DNA of 64,000 nucleotides. Source: Lachnospiraceae bacterium P6B14. Its GTDB lineage: Bacteria > Bacillota > Clostridia > Lachnospirales > Lachnospiraceae. Below the pieces are notes generated by a model. It searched no databases, was not told the DNA's origin, and saw only the letters and a list, made by a program, of their open reading frames with translations. The translations under genes were made by a program, and so were the position numbers. Where the stretch lies: the NCBI GenBank assembly GCA_000687695.1, contig JHWZ01000001.1, forward strand, positions 124,001-188,000, read 5' to 3'. This document shows, piece by piece, positions 1-9,153 of the stretch; within the stretch, counting starts at the first letter, position 1, and each line of letters begins with the position of its first letter.

Positions 1-160
1 ACTCCGCCTTATCACGAAAGATCCTGTTTATCTTTTTTATTCCGGTTTTTTTTCGAAGTTTTCCCGGGATATGAAAACGCTCTAAGCCCTTGTGTACAGC
101 ATCCGCTACCCTGTTATCCTCGGGTGCGTGCTTGTATGAGATAAATGCATTGTATTTCAC
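1..160 (-). CDS. TIR-domain protein, N-terminal part (cut by window edge)
   Basis: The minus strand is open from a GTG at 158-160 to the window edge (53 codons, no stop). The translation starts VKYNAFISYKHAPEDN and later has LERFHIP and INRIFRDKAE. This matches the beginning of a bacterial TIR domain: the AFISY strand, then the LExxxIP and FRDxxE segments. TIR domains act as NAD+-cleaving or protein-interaction modules, and many serve in signalling or phage defence. What follows the TIR domain lies outside the window, so the role is unknown. The GTG overlaps the TGA stop of the GH3 gene in a 4-nt GTGA, which suggests translational coupling to that gene. It is too short and too incomplete to identify an effector class. 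Confidence 0.8.
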   Translation of the reverse strand, partial: MKYNAFISYKHAPEDNRVADAVHKGLERFHIPGKLRKKTGIKKINRIFRDKAE

Positions 161-2397
161 AGTTCCACCTCTACATCGTAAACGATATCTCTGACAGATG
201 TTCCCATGTAAAGATGGTATGTTCCTGACTTGGCACTAAACGAGTTTTTATCGGTATCAAATGTCTCAAGATCAGACTCATCCAATGTCATACTAAAAGG
301 AGCAGCTTCACCCGGCTTTGCCTCAACCTTTACGAAGTCTTTCAGCAATTTCACCGGCTGATCAGACTCGGGAAGTCCGACATAGAGCTGGATAACTTCC
401 TTTCCTTCTCTGTCTCCGGTATTTTTCAGATTACCTGTAACCTCGATACTGAGTCCGTTTCCAAGCGCACCGGTAATAGTGTTTGAACAATTCTCGATGG
501 CAAAGGATGTATAGCTCTCTCCATAACCAAACGGGAAGAGTACATCAACTTTTTCTGTCTCATAATAACGATAGCCCACCATGAGTTTCTCGGTGTACTC
601 GCATACACGATGTCCCTCGGGACCGATCTCTCCGGGATATGAATTATATTTTTCCGTAGGAGTATCGGCAAGCTTTATCGGATAGGTTTCCGGAAGCTTT
701 CCTGACGGATTCACGTCTCCGTAGAGTATACGTGCGAGTGCAAGGCCTCCGTTCTGACCGGCATATGAGAGCTGAAGGAGAGAATGAACCTTGTCGATCC
801 ACGGCATCTCCACAGCAGAGCCACACATGATAACAACGGTCAGCTTGTCTCCGGCCGCATCAGCCATGGCCTCGATAAGCTCATCCTGCGCATACGGAAG
901 AGTGATTGACTTCTTGTCATATCCCTCCACATCAAATGAGTGGTTCAGACCGCCTATAAAAATAACCTCATCGTAATCAGGTATCGCATCGAGTACCGCT
1001 TTTTTGTAAGCCTCGCGATGCGGAAGGATCCTCTCTTCATAATCCTTTTTAATAGCATCCTCATCCCTCGTCTCCTCGGGCGCAAACATTACCATTTCTT
1101 TTACAAGATCGGCATAGCTGCCTTCCTTTTCTCCCGACTTAACCTGTTCCTGTGTCTCGAGACTCGATGCCTGCCACTCATCATTAATGGAGAGTTCGTC
1201 CTCGTTGTCAAGATAATAGCCCGGAAGCCATTTGTACGAAACATCTCCTCCTCTTGTCATATTCAGTCCCAGCATAGGAGTGATGGCGTAAAGCATCTTG
1301 ATCTCTGACGAACCGCCTCCAAGTCCGTTGTTCCTGGTGGCATTGTCGCCGACAACAAGTACTTTTTTATAAGTACCATCCTCACGTACAGGTGATATCG
1401 GAAGATGGTTTTTGTCATTTTTCAGAAGGACGATACCCTCCTCTGCAATCTCCTCGATGACATCCTGATGCTCTTTTGTATTAAGAGATCCCTGTTTGTG
1501 CTCAGGCTCTCCGACGTGCAGCTTCTCCAAAAGTGTCAATATACGATCTACACGCTCATTCAGTTTCTCCTCGGAAACCTTGCCCTCTTTTACGAGTTTT
1601 ATAACCGGATTTGCGAGGAAATAATCATCGAACGCATCAAATATACTCATCTCGATATCCACACCGTGGTCGATGGTAGCCTCTGTCTCCTGGACGCCGC
1701 CCCAATCGGATACGACCACGCCCTGATAGTTCCACATATCACGAAGGATATCCACGAGCAGATGCTTGTTATTGCAGCAGTATTCTCCGTTTGCACGGTT
1801 GTATGCTCCCATGATCGAGTAGCTGTCACCCTCCAAACATGCTTTCTTGAATGCAGGCAGATAAAGCTCCTGGAGAGTTTTTTCATCAACCTTGGCCTCT
1901 ACCAAAAGTCTTTCGAGCTCCTGGTTATTTAATGCAAAATGTTTTACACAAGCAGCCACATCATTTTTCTGTATTCCCTTTATAAGAGGCACTGCGATCT
2001 CTCCGGCATGGACGGGATCCTCGCTCATGTACTCAAAGTTTCTTCCGCAAAGAGGAGTACGTTTGATATTGATACCGGGCGCGAGGATAACATCCTTTCC
2101 TCGTCCTCTTGCTTCCTCTCCGAGCACCTCACCGAACTTCTCGGCGAGCTCCCTGCTCCATGTGGATGCAAGGCATGTATTGGAAGGCATCCATGTGACC
2201 AGATCCGCTGTGTCTCCGATCGGTCTCCAGCTGTCAGGCTCGAACTCCTGACGAACACCGTTCGGTCCGTCATTCATCTTCAGTCCGGGTATGCCAAGTC
2301 TCTCTACATATCCCGAATTGAAAAATGTCGAGGCGTGGATCAGTGCCGCCTTCTCCTCGATAGTAAGTTGATCTCTAAGTGAAGTATACTTTCCCAT
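157..2397 (-). CDS. Glycoside hydrolase family 3 (beta-glucosidase/xylosidase type)
   Basis: This 746-residue protein has the GH3 N-terminal barrel, the C-terminal alpha/beta sandwich and a fibronectin-III-like tail (about residues 640-740). The nucleophile is the Asp in VVVSDWGG (about D231), and the substrate-binding KHFALNNQE segment is present at about 152. There is no signal peptide, so it probably cleaves imported oligosaccharides in the cytoplasm, releasing terminal beta-linked sugars. The exact sugar cannot be read from sequence. The start has a strong AAGGAGGA site 7 nt upstream. It follows the glycerophosphotransferase gene by 13 nt and is coupled to the TIR gene after it. Confidence 0.93.
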   Translation of the reverse strand: MGKYTSLRDQLTIEEKAALIHASTFFNSGYVERLGIPGLKMNDGPNGVRQEFEPDSWRPIGDTADLVTWMPSNTCLASTWSRELAEKFGEVLGEEARGRGKDVILAPGINIKRTPLCGRNFEYMSEDPVHAGEIAVPLIKGIQKNDVAACVKHFALNNQELERLLVEAKVDEKTLQELYLPAFKKACLEGDSYSIMGAYNRANGEYCCNNKHLLVDILRDMWNYQGVVVSDWGGVQETEATIDHGVDIEMSIFDAFDDYFLANPVIKLVKEGKVSEEKLNERVDRILTLLEKLHVGEPEHKQGSLNTKEHQDVIEEIAEEGIVLLKNDKNHLPISPVREDGTYKKVLVVGDNATRNNGLGGGSSEIKMLYAITPMLGLNMTRGGDVSYKWLPGYYLDNEDELSINDEWQASSLETQEQVKSGEKEGSYADLVKEMVMFAPEETRDEDAIKKDYEERILPHREAYKKAVLDAIPDYDEVIFIGGLNHSFDVEGYDKKSITLPYAQDELIEAMADAAGDKLTVVIMCGSAVEMPWIDKVHSLLQLSYAGQNGGLALARILYGDVNPSGKLPETYPIKLADTPTEKYNSYPGEIGPEGHRVCEYTEKLMVGYRYYETEKVDVLFPFGYGESYTSFAIENCSNTITGALGNGLSIEVTGNLKNTGDREGKEVIQLYVGLPESDQPVKLLKDFVKVEAKPGEAAPFSMTLDESDLETFDTDKNSFSAKSGTYHLYMGTSVRDIVYDVEVEL

Positions 2398-2410
2398 TTT
2401 ATTCCTCCTT

Positions 2411-3613
2411 TTACCTGCTTATCCCTAGTATAGTTTGTTTATCTGTTGATACCATTTTTTTCATCAGAGAGAAGATATGCTTGCATGCATAACCGTCATC
2501 AAAGGTGTTATATTTCTCTCTGAAAGCATTATATTTTAACGTGTATTTTTCCGGATCATAATCCTTAATTACCGTTATCAACTCATCGGTTGTTTTTGCG
2601 ATAGGACCGGGCATCTGCCCTTCATAATCAAAGTAAAATCCACGTAATTTTTTTTCGAATTTTTCCAGATCATAAGCAAAGAAAAACATCGGTTTCTGAA
2701 GCAGACTATAGTCAAACATAACTGATGAATAATCAGTTATAAGTGCATCTGCGATCAGATATAATTCCGCTATATCCTTTGACTGATCAACGTTTATAAT
2801 AAACTCCTTATAAGGAGTCCAATCTATAGCATCCCATATCAGATAATGATACTTTACTATCATCACCCATTCATCAGAAAAAGCTTCCCTCATCAGATCA
2901 AAATCCATATTCGGTCTGAAGCTGTATTTCTGATCTCCGGTGAACTCATCATCACGCCATGTAGGCGCATAAAGCATCACCTTTTTTCCTTTCGGAATAC
3001 CAAGATCGGTTTTTATCTCTTCGATATATTCCGGCTTATTTTTCTCGAATAAAACATCATTTCTGGGATAGCCGTACTCGAGCATCCGTCCTTTAAAATC
3101 AAAACATCTTTTGAAGGTCTCTGTCGAAAACTCATTTTGTGAGATCAGGTAATCCCAGGTGTGTGCATTGTCTCTAAAGTGTTTTTTGTATGTGTCAATA
3201 TCCAGTCCGCCTGACATAAATACATCATCAAGGTCGAGTGCAAGTTTCTTTAACGGCGTCCCATGCCAGGTCTGTATATAATGCGTACCCGGTCTTCTCC
3301 TCAAAAAGGCAGGCTGCCTCGAGTCGAAAACCCACAGTCTCGCTGTGGCCATAAAACGTAAATAGGCGAGAGAGCGATACCTTACCTGTCTTACATTCCC
3401 GGGAATATCAAACGGTTCTTTTTCATAGAACCATATGCATTCCCATATCTCATCGTATCGCTGACTCACCAAATACTCATAGATCGCTCTCGGGTTACCC
3501 GAGTAGCTTTTGCCCACACTGCTTGAAAAGACAAGTCTGTTCCCCTTGACGGGGAACAGTACATTCATCAGTCTGTAAAAAGCTATGGCAAATATCCTTA
3601 ATACTCTACTCAT
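2411..3613 (-). CDS. CDP-glycerol glycerophosphotransferase family protein
   Basis: The 400-residue protein belongs to the TagB/TagF family, which transfers glycerol phosphate from CDP-glycerol onto teichoic-acid-like or other cell-envelope polymers on the inner membrane face. Family hallmarks visible are IQTWHGTPLKKL (about residue 115), LYAPTWRDDEF (about 213) and LITDYSSVMFDYSLL (about 290). It lacks the long N-terminal extension of full TagF, so a priming or short-chain enzyme is possible. The ribosome-binding site is weak. It sits 49 nt downstream of leuS in the same minus-strand run, with no terminator between them. Confidence 0.88.
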   Translation of the reverse strand: MSRVLRIFAIAFYRLMNVLFPVKGNRLVFSSSVGKSYSGNPRAIYEYLVSQRYDEIWECIWFYEKEPFDIPGNVRQVRYRSLAYLRFMATARLWVFDSRQPAFLRRRPGTHYIQTWHGTPLKKLALDLDDVFMSGGLDIDTYKKHFRDNAHTWDYLISQNEFSTETFKRCFDFKGRMLEYGYPRNDVLFEKNKPEYIEEIKTDLGIPKGKKVMLYAPTWRDDEFTGDQKYSFRPNMDFDLMREAFSDEWVMIVKYHYLIWDAIDWTPYKEFIINVDQSKDIAELYLIADALITDYSSVMFDYSLLQKPMFFFAYDLEKFEKKLRGFYFDYEGQMPGPIAKTTDELITVIKDYDPEKYTLKYNAFREKYNTFDDGYACKHIFSLMKKMVSTDKQTILGISR

Positions 3614-3662
3614 ATACCACTCGCAGTGACTTGTATTTCATTCAGAGATCTGCCCCACAGGA

Positions 3663-6071
3663 TCACTTGACAACTATGTTCAATATCCTTCCGGGTACGT
3701 ATATCTCCTTAACAACAGTCTTGCCTTCGAGCTTGTCTGCAACCGCTGCCTTACCTGCGGCAAGAGCCTCCTCTTTAGAAGCATCCACAGCGAGAGAAAC
3801 AGTTCCTCTCACCTTTCCGTTTACCTGTACTCCTATCTCGATAACTGACTCTTTTGTCTTTGCATCATCGAACTCCGGCCAGCTCTGTCTGAACAGGTAA
3901 TCCTTTTCACCGAGTGACTCCCAAAGCTCCTCTGTTATATGCGGAGCAACAGGATTAAGGAGGATCAAAAGAGTTTTGAACTCGTCCTTTGTAACGCTGC
4001 CCTTTTTATAGAACTCGTTTACAAGCTCCATCATAGCAGCTATAGCTGTATTGTATTTAAGTGTCTCAAAGTCAGAGCTTACCTTCTTTATGGTCTGGTG
4101 GATCTTTGTCTCAAGATCAGATGAGATACCGGTCTCATCCGTCACCATCTCAGCGCATTTCCAAACACGCTCGAGGAAACGACGACATCCCTTAACACCG
4201 TTCTCGCTCCATGCAGCCGCAGCGTCAAAGGTTCCGATAAACATCTCGTAGGTTCTAAGTGTATCTGCACCGTAGTCACGTACGATATCATCAGGATTCA
4301 CTACATTACCACGGCTCTTACTCATCTTTTCGCCGTTCTCGCCGAGGATCATACCGTGAGAGGTACGCTTCTGATACGGCTCCGGTGTAGGCACCACGCC
4401 CTCGTCATAGAGGAATTTGTGCCAGAAACGTGAGTAAAGCAGATGGAGTGTAGTATGCTCCATACCTCCGTTATACCAGTCTACGGGAAGCCAGTATTTG
4501 AGTGCCTCCGGAGAAGCGATAGCTTCCTCATTCGTAGGGTCGATATATCTCAAGAAATACCATGACGATCCTGCCCACTGTGGCATGGTATCAGTCTCTC
4601 TTTTTGCAGGGCCTCCGCAACACGGACAGGTGGTATTGATCCAATCTGTACAGTTTGCTATCGGTGACTCTCCATTGTCCGTCGGAACATAGTTCTCTAC
4701 CTCAGGCAGAGTAAGCGGAAGCTCACTCTCCGGGATAGCCACGTATCCGCACTTGTCACAATGAACGATCGGGATTGGCTCGCCCCAATAACGCTGGCGT
4801 GAGAAAACCCAGTCACGCAGCTTGAAGTTTTTCTTCGGACGTCCGAGTCCTCTCTCATCAAGCCACTTGGTGATGGCTTCCTTCGCCTCAGCAACACTCA
4901 TACCATCGAGGAATCCTGAGTTTACAAGCGTTCCGGTAGCCACATCGGTGAACGCTTCATTCTGCACGTCCCCGCCTGCGATAACCTCGATGATCGGAAG
5001 ATCAAACTTCTTTGCAAACTCCCAGTCACGGGTATCATGTGCAGGTACCGCCATGATGGCGCCCGTTCCGTATCCCATAAGTACATAATCCGAAACCCAG
5101 ATCGGAATCTCCGTGTCATTTACGGGATTGACCGCGGTCAGTCCGTCGATGCAAACACCGGTCTTATCCTTTGCAAGCTCGGTTCTCTCGAAGTCAGACT
5201 TTCTGGCTGCCATCTCTCTGTACTCTACGACGGCATCCCAGTTTTTTATCTCATCTTTGTATTTGTCAAGATAAGGATGCTCCGGAGAAACGACCATATA
5301 TGTCGCTCCGAAAAGCGTATCCGGACGTGTTGTATATACGGTGAGTTTTTCCTCTTTTCCTTTGAGCTGGAATTCAACCTCCGCACCAAAAGAACGTCCG
5401 ATCCAGTTTTTCTGTGAAACCTTGACTCTCTCGATATAGTCAAGTCCATCGAGATCATCAATAAGCTTGTCAGCATACTCGGTTATCTTTAACATCCACT
5501 GGCTCTTTACCTTGCGGACAACAGGACTTCCGCAGCGCTCACATACGCCGTTTACGACCTCCTCGTTCGCAAGTCCGCACTTACATGAGGTACACCAGTT
5601 GATAGGCATCTCTGATTTGTACGCGAGACCCTTTTTGAAAAGCTGAAGGAATATCCACTGTGTCCAATGATAGTACTTCGGATCTGTGGTATTTACCTCG
5701 CGATCCCAGTCAAATGAATAACCGAGCGCCTGAAGCTGTCCCTTGAAACGTGCAACATTGTTTTCTGTCACAACGCGCGGATGGATTTTGTTCTTTATCG
5801 CGTAGTTCTCAGTCGGAAGTCCGAACGCATCCCAACCCATCGGATAAAGTACGTTGTAACCCTGCATACGACGTTTTCTGGCTACGATATCAAGCGCGGT
5901 ATAAGGACGCGGATGACCTACATGAAGTCCCTGTCCCGACGGGTACGGAAACTCCACGAGAGCATAGTATTTCGGTTTGGAATAATCATCCGTCGCCGAA
6001 AAAGCCTTCTCCTTTTCCCAGATGTCCTGCCATTTTTTCTCTATTGTTTTAGGATTGTAACTCTCACTCAT
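3663..6071 (-). CDS. leuS: Leucyl-tRNA synthetase
   Basis: This class I synthetase of 802 residues charges tRNA-Leu. The HIGH signature appears as HVGH within [12 protein letters not shown] (about residue 45) and the KMSKS loop as KMSKSRGN (about 580). The connective-peptide editing domain (around 220-400) and zinc-binding pairs CTSC and CERC are present. Length is normal for bacterial LeuRS. No T-box leader precedes it: only 33 nt separate it from the L,D-transpeptidase gene upstream, so it is probably read from that transcript or from a promoter inside it. Confidence 0.98.
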   Translation of the reverse strand: MSESYNPKTIEKKWQDIWEKEKAFSATDDYSKPKYYALVEFPYPSGQGLHVGHPRPYTALDIVARKRRMQGYNVLYPMGWDAFGLPTENYAIKNKIHPRVVTENNVARFKGQLQALGYSFDWDREVNTTDPKYYHWTQWIFLQLFKKGLAYKSEMPINWCTSCKCGLANEEVVNGVCERCGSPVVRKVKSQWMLKITEYADKLIDDLDGLDYIERVKVSQKNWIGRSFGAEVEFQLKGKEEKLTVYTTRPDTLFGATYMVVSPEHPYLDKYKDEIKNWDAVVEYREMAARKSDFERTELAKDKTGVCIDGLTAVNPVNDTEIPIWVSDYVLMGYGTGAIMAVPAHDTRDWEFAKKFDLPIIEVIAGGDVQNEAFTDVATGTLVNSGFLDGMSVAEAKEAITKWLDERGLGRPKKNFKLRDWVFSRQRYWGEPIPIVHCDKCGYVAIPESELPLTLPEVENYVPTDNGESPIANCTDWINTTCPCCGGPAKRETDTMPQWAGSSWYFLRYIDPTNEEAIASPEALKYWLPVDWYNGGMEHTTLHLLYSRFWHKFLYDEGVVPTPEPYQKRTSHGMILGENGEKMSKSRGNVVNPDDIVRDYGADTLRTYEMFIGTFDAAAAWSENGVKGCRRFLERVWKCAEMVTDETGISSDLETKIHQTIKKVSSDFETLKYNTAIAAMMELVNEFYKKGSVTKDEFKTLLILLNPVAPHITEELWESLGEKDYLFRQSWPEFDDAKTKESVIEIGVQVNGKVRGTVSLAVDASKEEALAAGKAAVADKLEGKTVVKEIYVPGRILNIVVK

Positions 6072-6104
6072 TTTTAAATATACCTGCTTTCCTCAATTGT
6101 TATT

Positions 6105-7538
6105 TCAAAAACTCAGACCTGCAACACTTACGGCCCCATCACTGACGGGCGCAGGCGCGTTTGGATCTATCACCAGAAGCGTGATGGTCGCGTTCTTTTT
6201 CCCCTTGTCCTTTGCTTTAACCTTGATGGTCACTGTTCCCGGTGCTATGGCGGTAACCAGACCTGTCTGATCTACGGTCGCAATAGTCTTATCCGATGAT
6301 GAATACTTGACCTCTTGGTTTTTGGCGTTTTCAGGACCTACCGTCGTTGTCAGCTGCATAGTCTCACCTATATTCAGCTGTCCGCTCGGAGCAGTCAGTG
6401 TTACGGTCTTTACGAGCTGTTCGACTATAATGTGACATCTCGCCGAAACACCGGATCCATCGAGAGCCGTGACAGTGATATATACCTCACCGGCCTTCTT
6501 TGCATGTACCGTACCGTCAGCGTCTACGGTTGCGATGGTCTTTCCGCCGGTCGTAAACTCGAGATCCTGGATCGATGCATCGGCAGGCTTGATAGCCTTT
6601 GCCTGAAGGACGAACTCCTTCAGCTCAGCCTTGCCTCCGACATACAGTGTCTTTTCGGTTTTATTAAGCGTGATCTTTTTGATCATCTTTGACGGCTTGA
6701 TGGTGTATAGGGCCGCTTTTTTCTTTTCATGCCCTATTTCATCGACAACGCTGTAAACAACTCTGTAGGTTCCGGCTTTTTTCGTATCGAGAGTCTTTAC
6801 CTCCACGTACGGCACAGCCTTGCTGGCTCTGTAGTAGATCGTAGCTTTTACCCTGCCCGTCACGTCAAAGCCTGTTGTATTGGTCGCCGTGATACCTTTT
6901 TTGATATCAAAGGCGGATCCGTACTTGATCTCCTGACTCTTTACCCCTTTTATCTTCGGGTTTTTCTTTGCGTAAGGATTCTCCGGGTCCGGATCGGTCG
7001 GATCCCATCCCTGATATCCCTTGACCTTTATCGCGGCGGGCTTACCAAGCGGTCCCGGCTTCGCCGACTGATAGATAGTTACGGGTGTTCCGCTGGGGAT
7101 ATTGTCATATATCCACTTCGAATCCCCGCATGTAAGTCTCACGCAACCGTGTGAAGCGAGCGTCCCCAGCTTGTTATACTGTACGTAAGACTGTGTATTT
7201 TTCTTTGGCTCATAATACCAAACCGAATGGAAAAGAATGCTGCCCGTAATACGTGAGCAATACTGTCCGTATGTCGGGCCGTCGAGAGTATGCCAGCGTA
7301 TCTTCTCTCCGAGATTGAACGTCCCTGTCGGAGTAGCATATCCCGGTGAGCAGATGAAAGCCTTTATGGCCTTATACTTCTGCTTGGTCTCGTTGTACTT
7401 GTACACGGTCACGGTACAGCACTGCTTGTTAACTTTGATCTTGTAGGTAGAAGCCGCCTTCGCTTCACTGCCCTGACAGACCATACCGGCAAACAGCAGC
7501 ATGACCATCAGGCACAAAAATGCTCCTATCTTCTTCAT
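6105..7538 (-). CDS. Secreted L,D-transpeptidase with Ig-like (Big2) repeats
   Basis: Residues 1-29 form a signal peptide ending AKAAS. A YkuD catalytic domain follows (about 31-155) with the conserved His in ILFHSVW (H104) and the nucleophile in SHGCVRL (C132). Such enzymes make 3-3 peptidoglycan cross-links or attach proteins to the wall. After a linker come an Ig-like domain (about 198-280) and two Big2 domains (about 285-375 and 378-460), each with the ATVD..G.V.A..AG pattern. C-terminal Ig repeats on an L,D-transpeptidase suggest wall or surface anchoring. Two small palindromes lie about 60 nt upstream of the start. Confidence 0.93.
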   Translation of the reverse strand: MKKIGAFLCLMVMLLFAGMVCQGSEAKAASTYKIKVNKQCCTVTVYKYNETKQKYKAIKAFICSPGYATPTGTFNLGEKIRWHTLDGPTYGQYCSRITGSILFHSVWYYEPKKNTQSYVQYNKLGTLASHGCVRLTCGDSKWIYDNIPSGTPVTIYQSAKPGPLGKPAAIKVKGYQGWDPTDPDPENPYAKKNPKIKGVKSQEIKYGSAFDIKKGITATNTTGFDVTGRVKATIYYRASKAVPYVEVKTLDTKKAGTYRVVYSVVDEIGHEKKKAALYTIKPSKMIKKITLNKTEKTLYVGGKAELKEFVLQAKAIKPADASIQDLEFTTGGKTIATVDADGTVHAKKAGEVYITVTALDGSGVSARCHIIVEQLVKTVTLTAPSGQLNIGETMQLTTTVGPENAKNQEVKYSSSDKTIATVDQTGLVTAIAPGTVTIKVKAKDKGKKNATITLLVIDPNAPAPVSDGAVSVAGLSF

Positions 7539-7587
7539 TTACATCATATCCTTTCTTTTTCTTTCTTATGTATAGTGTATATTGGTT

Positions 7588-7615
7588 TACTGTAGTATCT
7601 TGTATTGTAATACAA
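7588..7615. promoter_or_regulatory. Adjacent palindromes upstream of L,D-transpeptidase gene
   Basis: Two inverted repeats sit side by side between the GH13 stop and the transpeptidase start: TACTGTAGTA (7588-7597) and TTGTATTGTAATACAA (7600-7615, perfect 7-bp arms with a GT centre). The TACTACA-like half sites faintly recall BlaI/MecI operators, which control wall-active genes, but no such regulator is in the window. Operator role is inference. Confidence 0.35.
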
Positions 7616-7662
7616 ATTTCTCCTTACGTAAAGGGTTTTTTTATATTTCTGCTCTCTTTCTC

Positions 7663-9009
7663 TTATGCGGGCAGCCACACTTCTCCGTCATCGGCTGCAA
7701 CCGTCACTCTGAGGCGACCGTCAGTCACCTCCGCTTTTACTCCGGATATCGCACCGGTATAGCTTCCGTTCGGCGCTTCCACATCGAAATGAGCCTCATC
7801 GCCGCAGTTGTTTACGGTAGTGATGACTTTACGTCCGTCAAACTCTCTCTCAAAGGCATAGTTAGTAGTGGTAAGCGTAAGTTCGCGATAGTTTCCGTAC
7901 GTTAATGCTTTTTCCTGTTCTCTCGCCTTTCCGAGCGCCACTATCGTCTTCGTGAACTCATTGTTCTCGTAAGCATCCTTGTAATCATCGAGGTTTATGG
8001 CAGGTCTCAGTGACGCATCCGAGCCCTGTTCCTTTTTACCCTCGATACCGAACTCCGATCCGTAGTAGATTGACGGGATACCCGGCATTGTATACAGCAG
8101 GATATGAACCGGTTTCCAGTGAGCTCTGTTGTTCAGCTTGTTTATGATCCTCTCGACATCATGATTGTCTGAAAAGTTGTAAAGATGTCTGCCATCCGGT
8201 CTGTTAAGCCCCATATCGCATATTCTCTTGGATGTATGGGCTATCTCAAAAAAGTTGTGATCATTAAAGCCCGAGAACAGCGCTTTGTGCAGGGGATAAT
8301 TTGTAACGGAATGCAGCATTTCATCGTTTACCCAGCGGTTGTATTCTCCGTGGATGACCTCACCCATCAGGTAAAAATCGTCCTTTCCGACCGTATTCGC
8401 AACATATCTCAGATGCTTCATAAAGTCGAAATCAAGCACATCGGCTGCATCGAGTCTGAGTCCGTCTATATCGAACTCCGATACCCAGAAACGTATAACC
8501 TCGGCAATATAGTCCTTTACCGCGGGATTCTGCTGGTTCAGCTTTACCAAAAGATTATAGCCTCCCCAGTTCTCATACGAGAATCCGTCATTATACTCGG
8601 TGTTTCCTCCAAAGTTAACCCCCCGGTACCAATCCTTATACTGTGAGTTTTCGCGGTTTGCTTTTATGTCCTGAAATGCGAAGAAATCCCTTCCGGTGTG
8701 GTTAAACACCCCATCAAGGATAACATGAATACCGGAGTCGTGACATTTTTTTACAAATGCCTTCAGATCCTCGTTGGTACCGAGTCTACTGTCAAGTGTC
8801 TTGTAATCGGTCGTGTCGTAACCATGTGATCCCGACTGAAAAAGAGGCCCGATGTAAAGGGCGTTGATATAGAGCTTTTTCAGATGATCGATCCACGGAT
8901 CGAGCTCCTTCAGACGTGAAACAGGCTCACCGTAGTCGTTTTCCTGCGGTGCTCCCAAAAGCCCCAACGGATATATGTGATAGAATCTTGCTTCCTCATA
9001 CCATGCCAT
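7663..9009 (-). CDS. GH13 alpha-amylase family enzyme (cyclomaltodextrinase/neopullulanase-like)
   Basis: A 448-residue cytoplasmic GH13 barrel. The catalytic triad is visible: Asp in DGLRLDAAD (D187), Glu in LMGEVIHG (E217) and Asp in FSDNHDVER (D284), plus the conserved ILDGVFNHTG segment. It probably hydrolyses alpha-1,4-linked maltodextrins imported by the cell. The open frame extends to 9108, but that start is excluded because the promoter (-10 at 9058-9063) lies inside the extension. The chosen ATG at 9009 has AGGAGGG 6 nt upstream. It lacks the N-terminal beta domain of classical neopullulanases. The gene is transcribed divergently from the 9154 gene. Confidence 0.93.
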   Translation of the reverse strand: MAWYEEARFYHIYPLGLLGAPQENDYGEPVSRLKELDPWIDHLKKLYINALYIGPLFQSGSHGYDTTDYKTLDSRLGTNEDLKAFVKKCHDSGIHVILDGVFNHTGRDFFAFQDIKANRENSQYKDWYRGVNFGGNTEYNDGFSYENWGGYNLLVKLNQQNPAVKDYIAEVIRFWVSEFDIDGLRLDAADVLDFDFMKHLRYVANTVGKDDFYLMGEVIHGEYNRWVNDEMLHSVTNYPLHKALFSGFNDHNFFEIAHTSKRICDMGLNRPDGRHLYNFSDNHDVERIINKLNNRAHWKPVHILLYTMPGIPSIYYGSEFGIEGKKEQGSDASLRPAINLDDYKDAYENNEFTKTIVALGKAREQEKALTYGNYRELTLTTTNYAFEREFDGRKVITTVNNCGDEAHFDVEAPNGSYTGAISGVKAEVTDGRLRVTVAADDGEVWLPA

Positions 9010-9057
9010 GATAGTCCCTCCTAACAGATGTTTTTTCGCGTCTTTGCGCACTTTTAC

Positions 9058-9086
9058 AGTATAACAGAAAATATGGTTATTGACAA
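9058..9086 (-). promoter_or_regulatory. Sigma-A promoter of GH13 gene
   Basis: On the minus strand TTGTCA (9081-9086), a 17-nt spacer and TATACT (9058-9063). Its -35 box overlaps the -35 box of the divergent promoter. Confidence 0.8.
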
Positions 9087-9108
9087 TAGCAGGGCTAACA
9101 TTTATCAT
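9080..9108 (+). promoter_or_regulatory. Sigma-A promoter of the 9154 gene
   Basis: TTGACA (9080-9085), a 17-nt spacer and TATCAT (9103-9108). It shares five bases of its -35 box with the opposite-facing GH13 promoter, so the two polymerases should exclude each other. Confidence 0.75.
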
Positions 9109-9153
9109 AATAAATACACGAGATAAGTTGTGAAAAAGGAACGGATAATCTGA

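Noticed and set aside
6072-6104. T-box leader for leuS
   Set aside because: Only 33 nt of spacer, with no specifier or antiterminator structure possible.
7626-7650. Terminator at the CCTTACGTAAAGG palindrome
   Set aside because: The T-tract lies in the plus direction, but no plus-strand gene ends there. It does not suit the minus-strand GH13 gene.
8185-8646. 153-codon plus-strand frame across the GH13 gene
   Set aside because: Shadow of the minus-strand catalytic domain, without ribosome site or family resemblance.
9010-9108. N-terminal extension of the GH13 protein
   Set aside because: The promoter -10 box lies within it, and the ATG at 9009 has a strong ribosome site.
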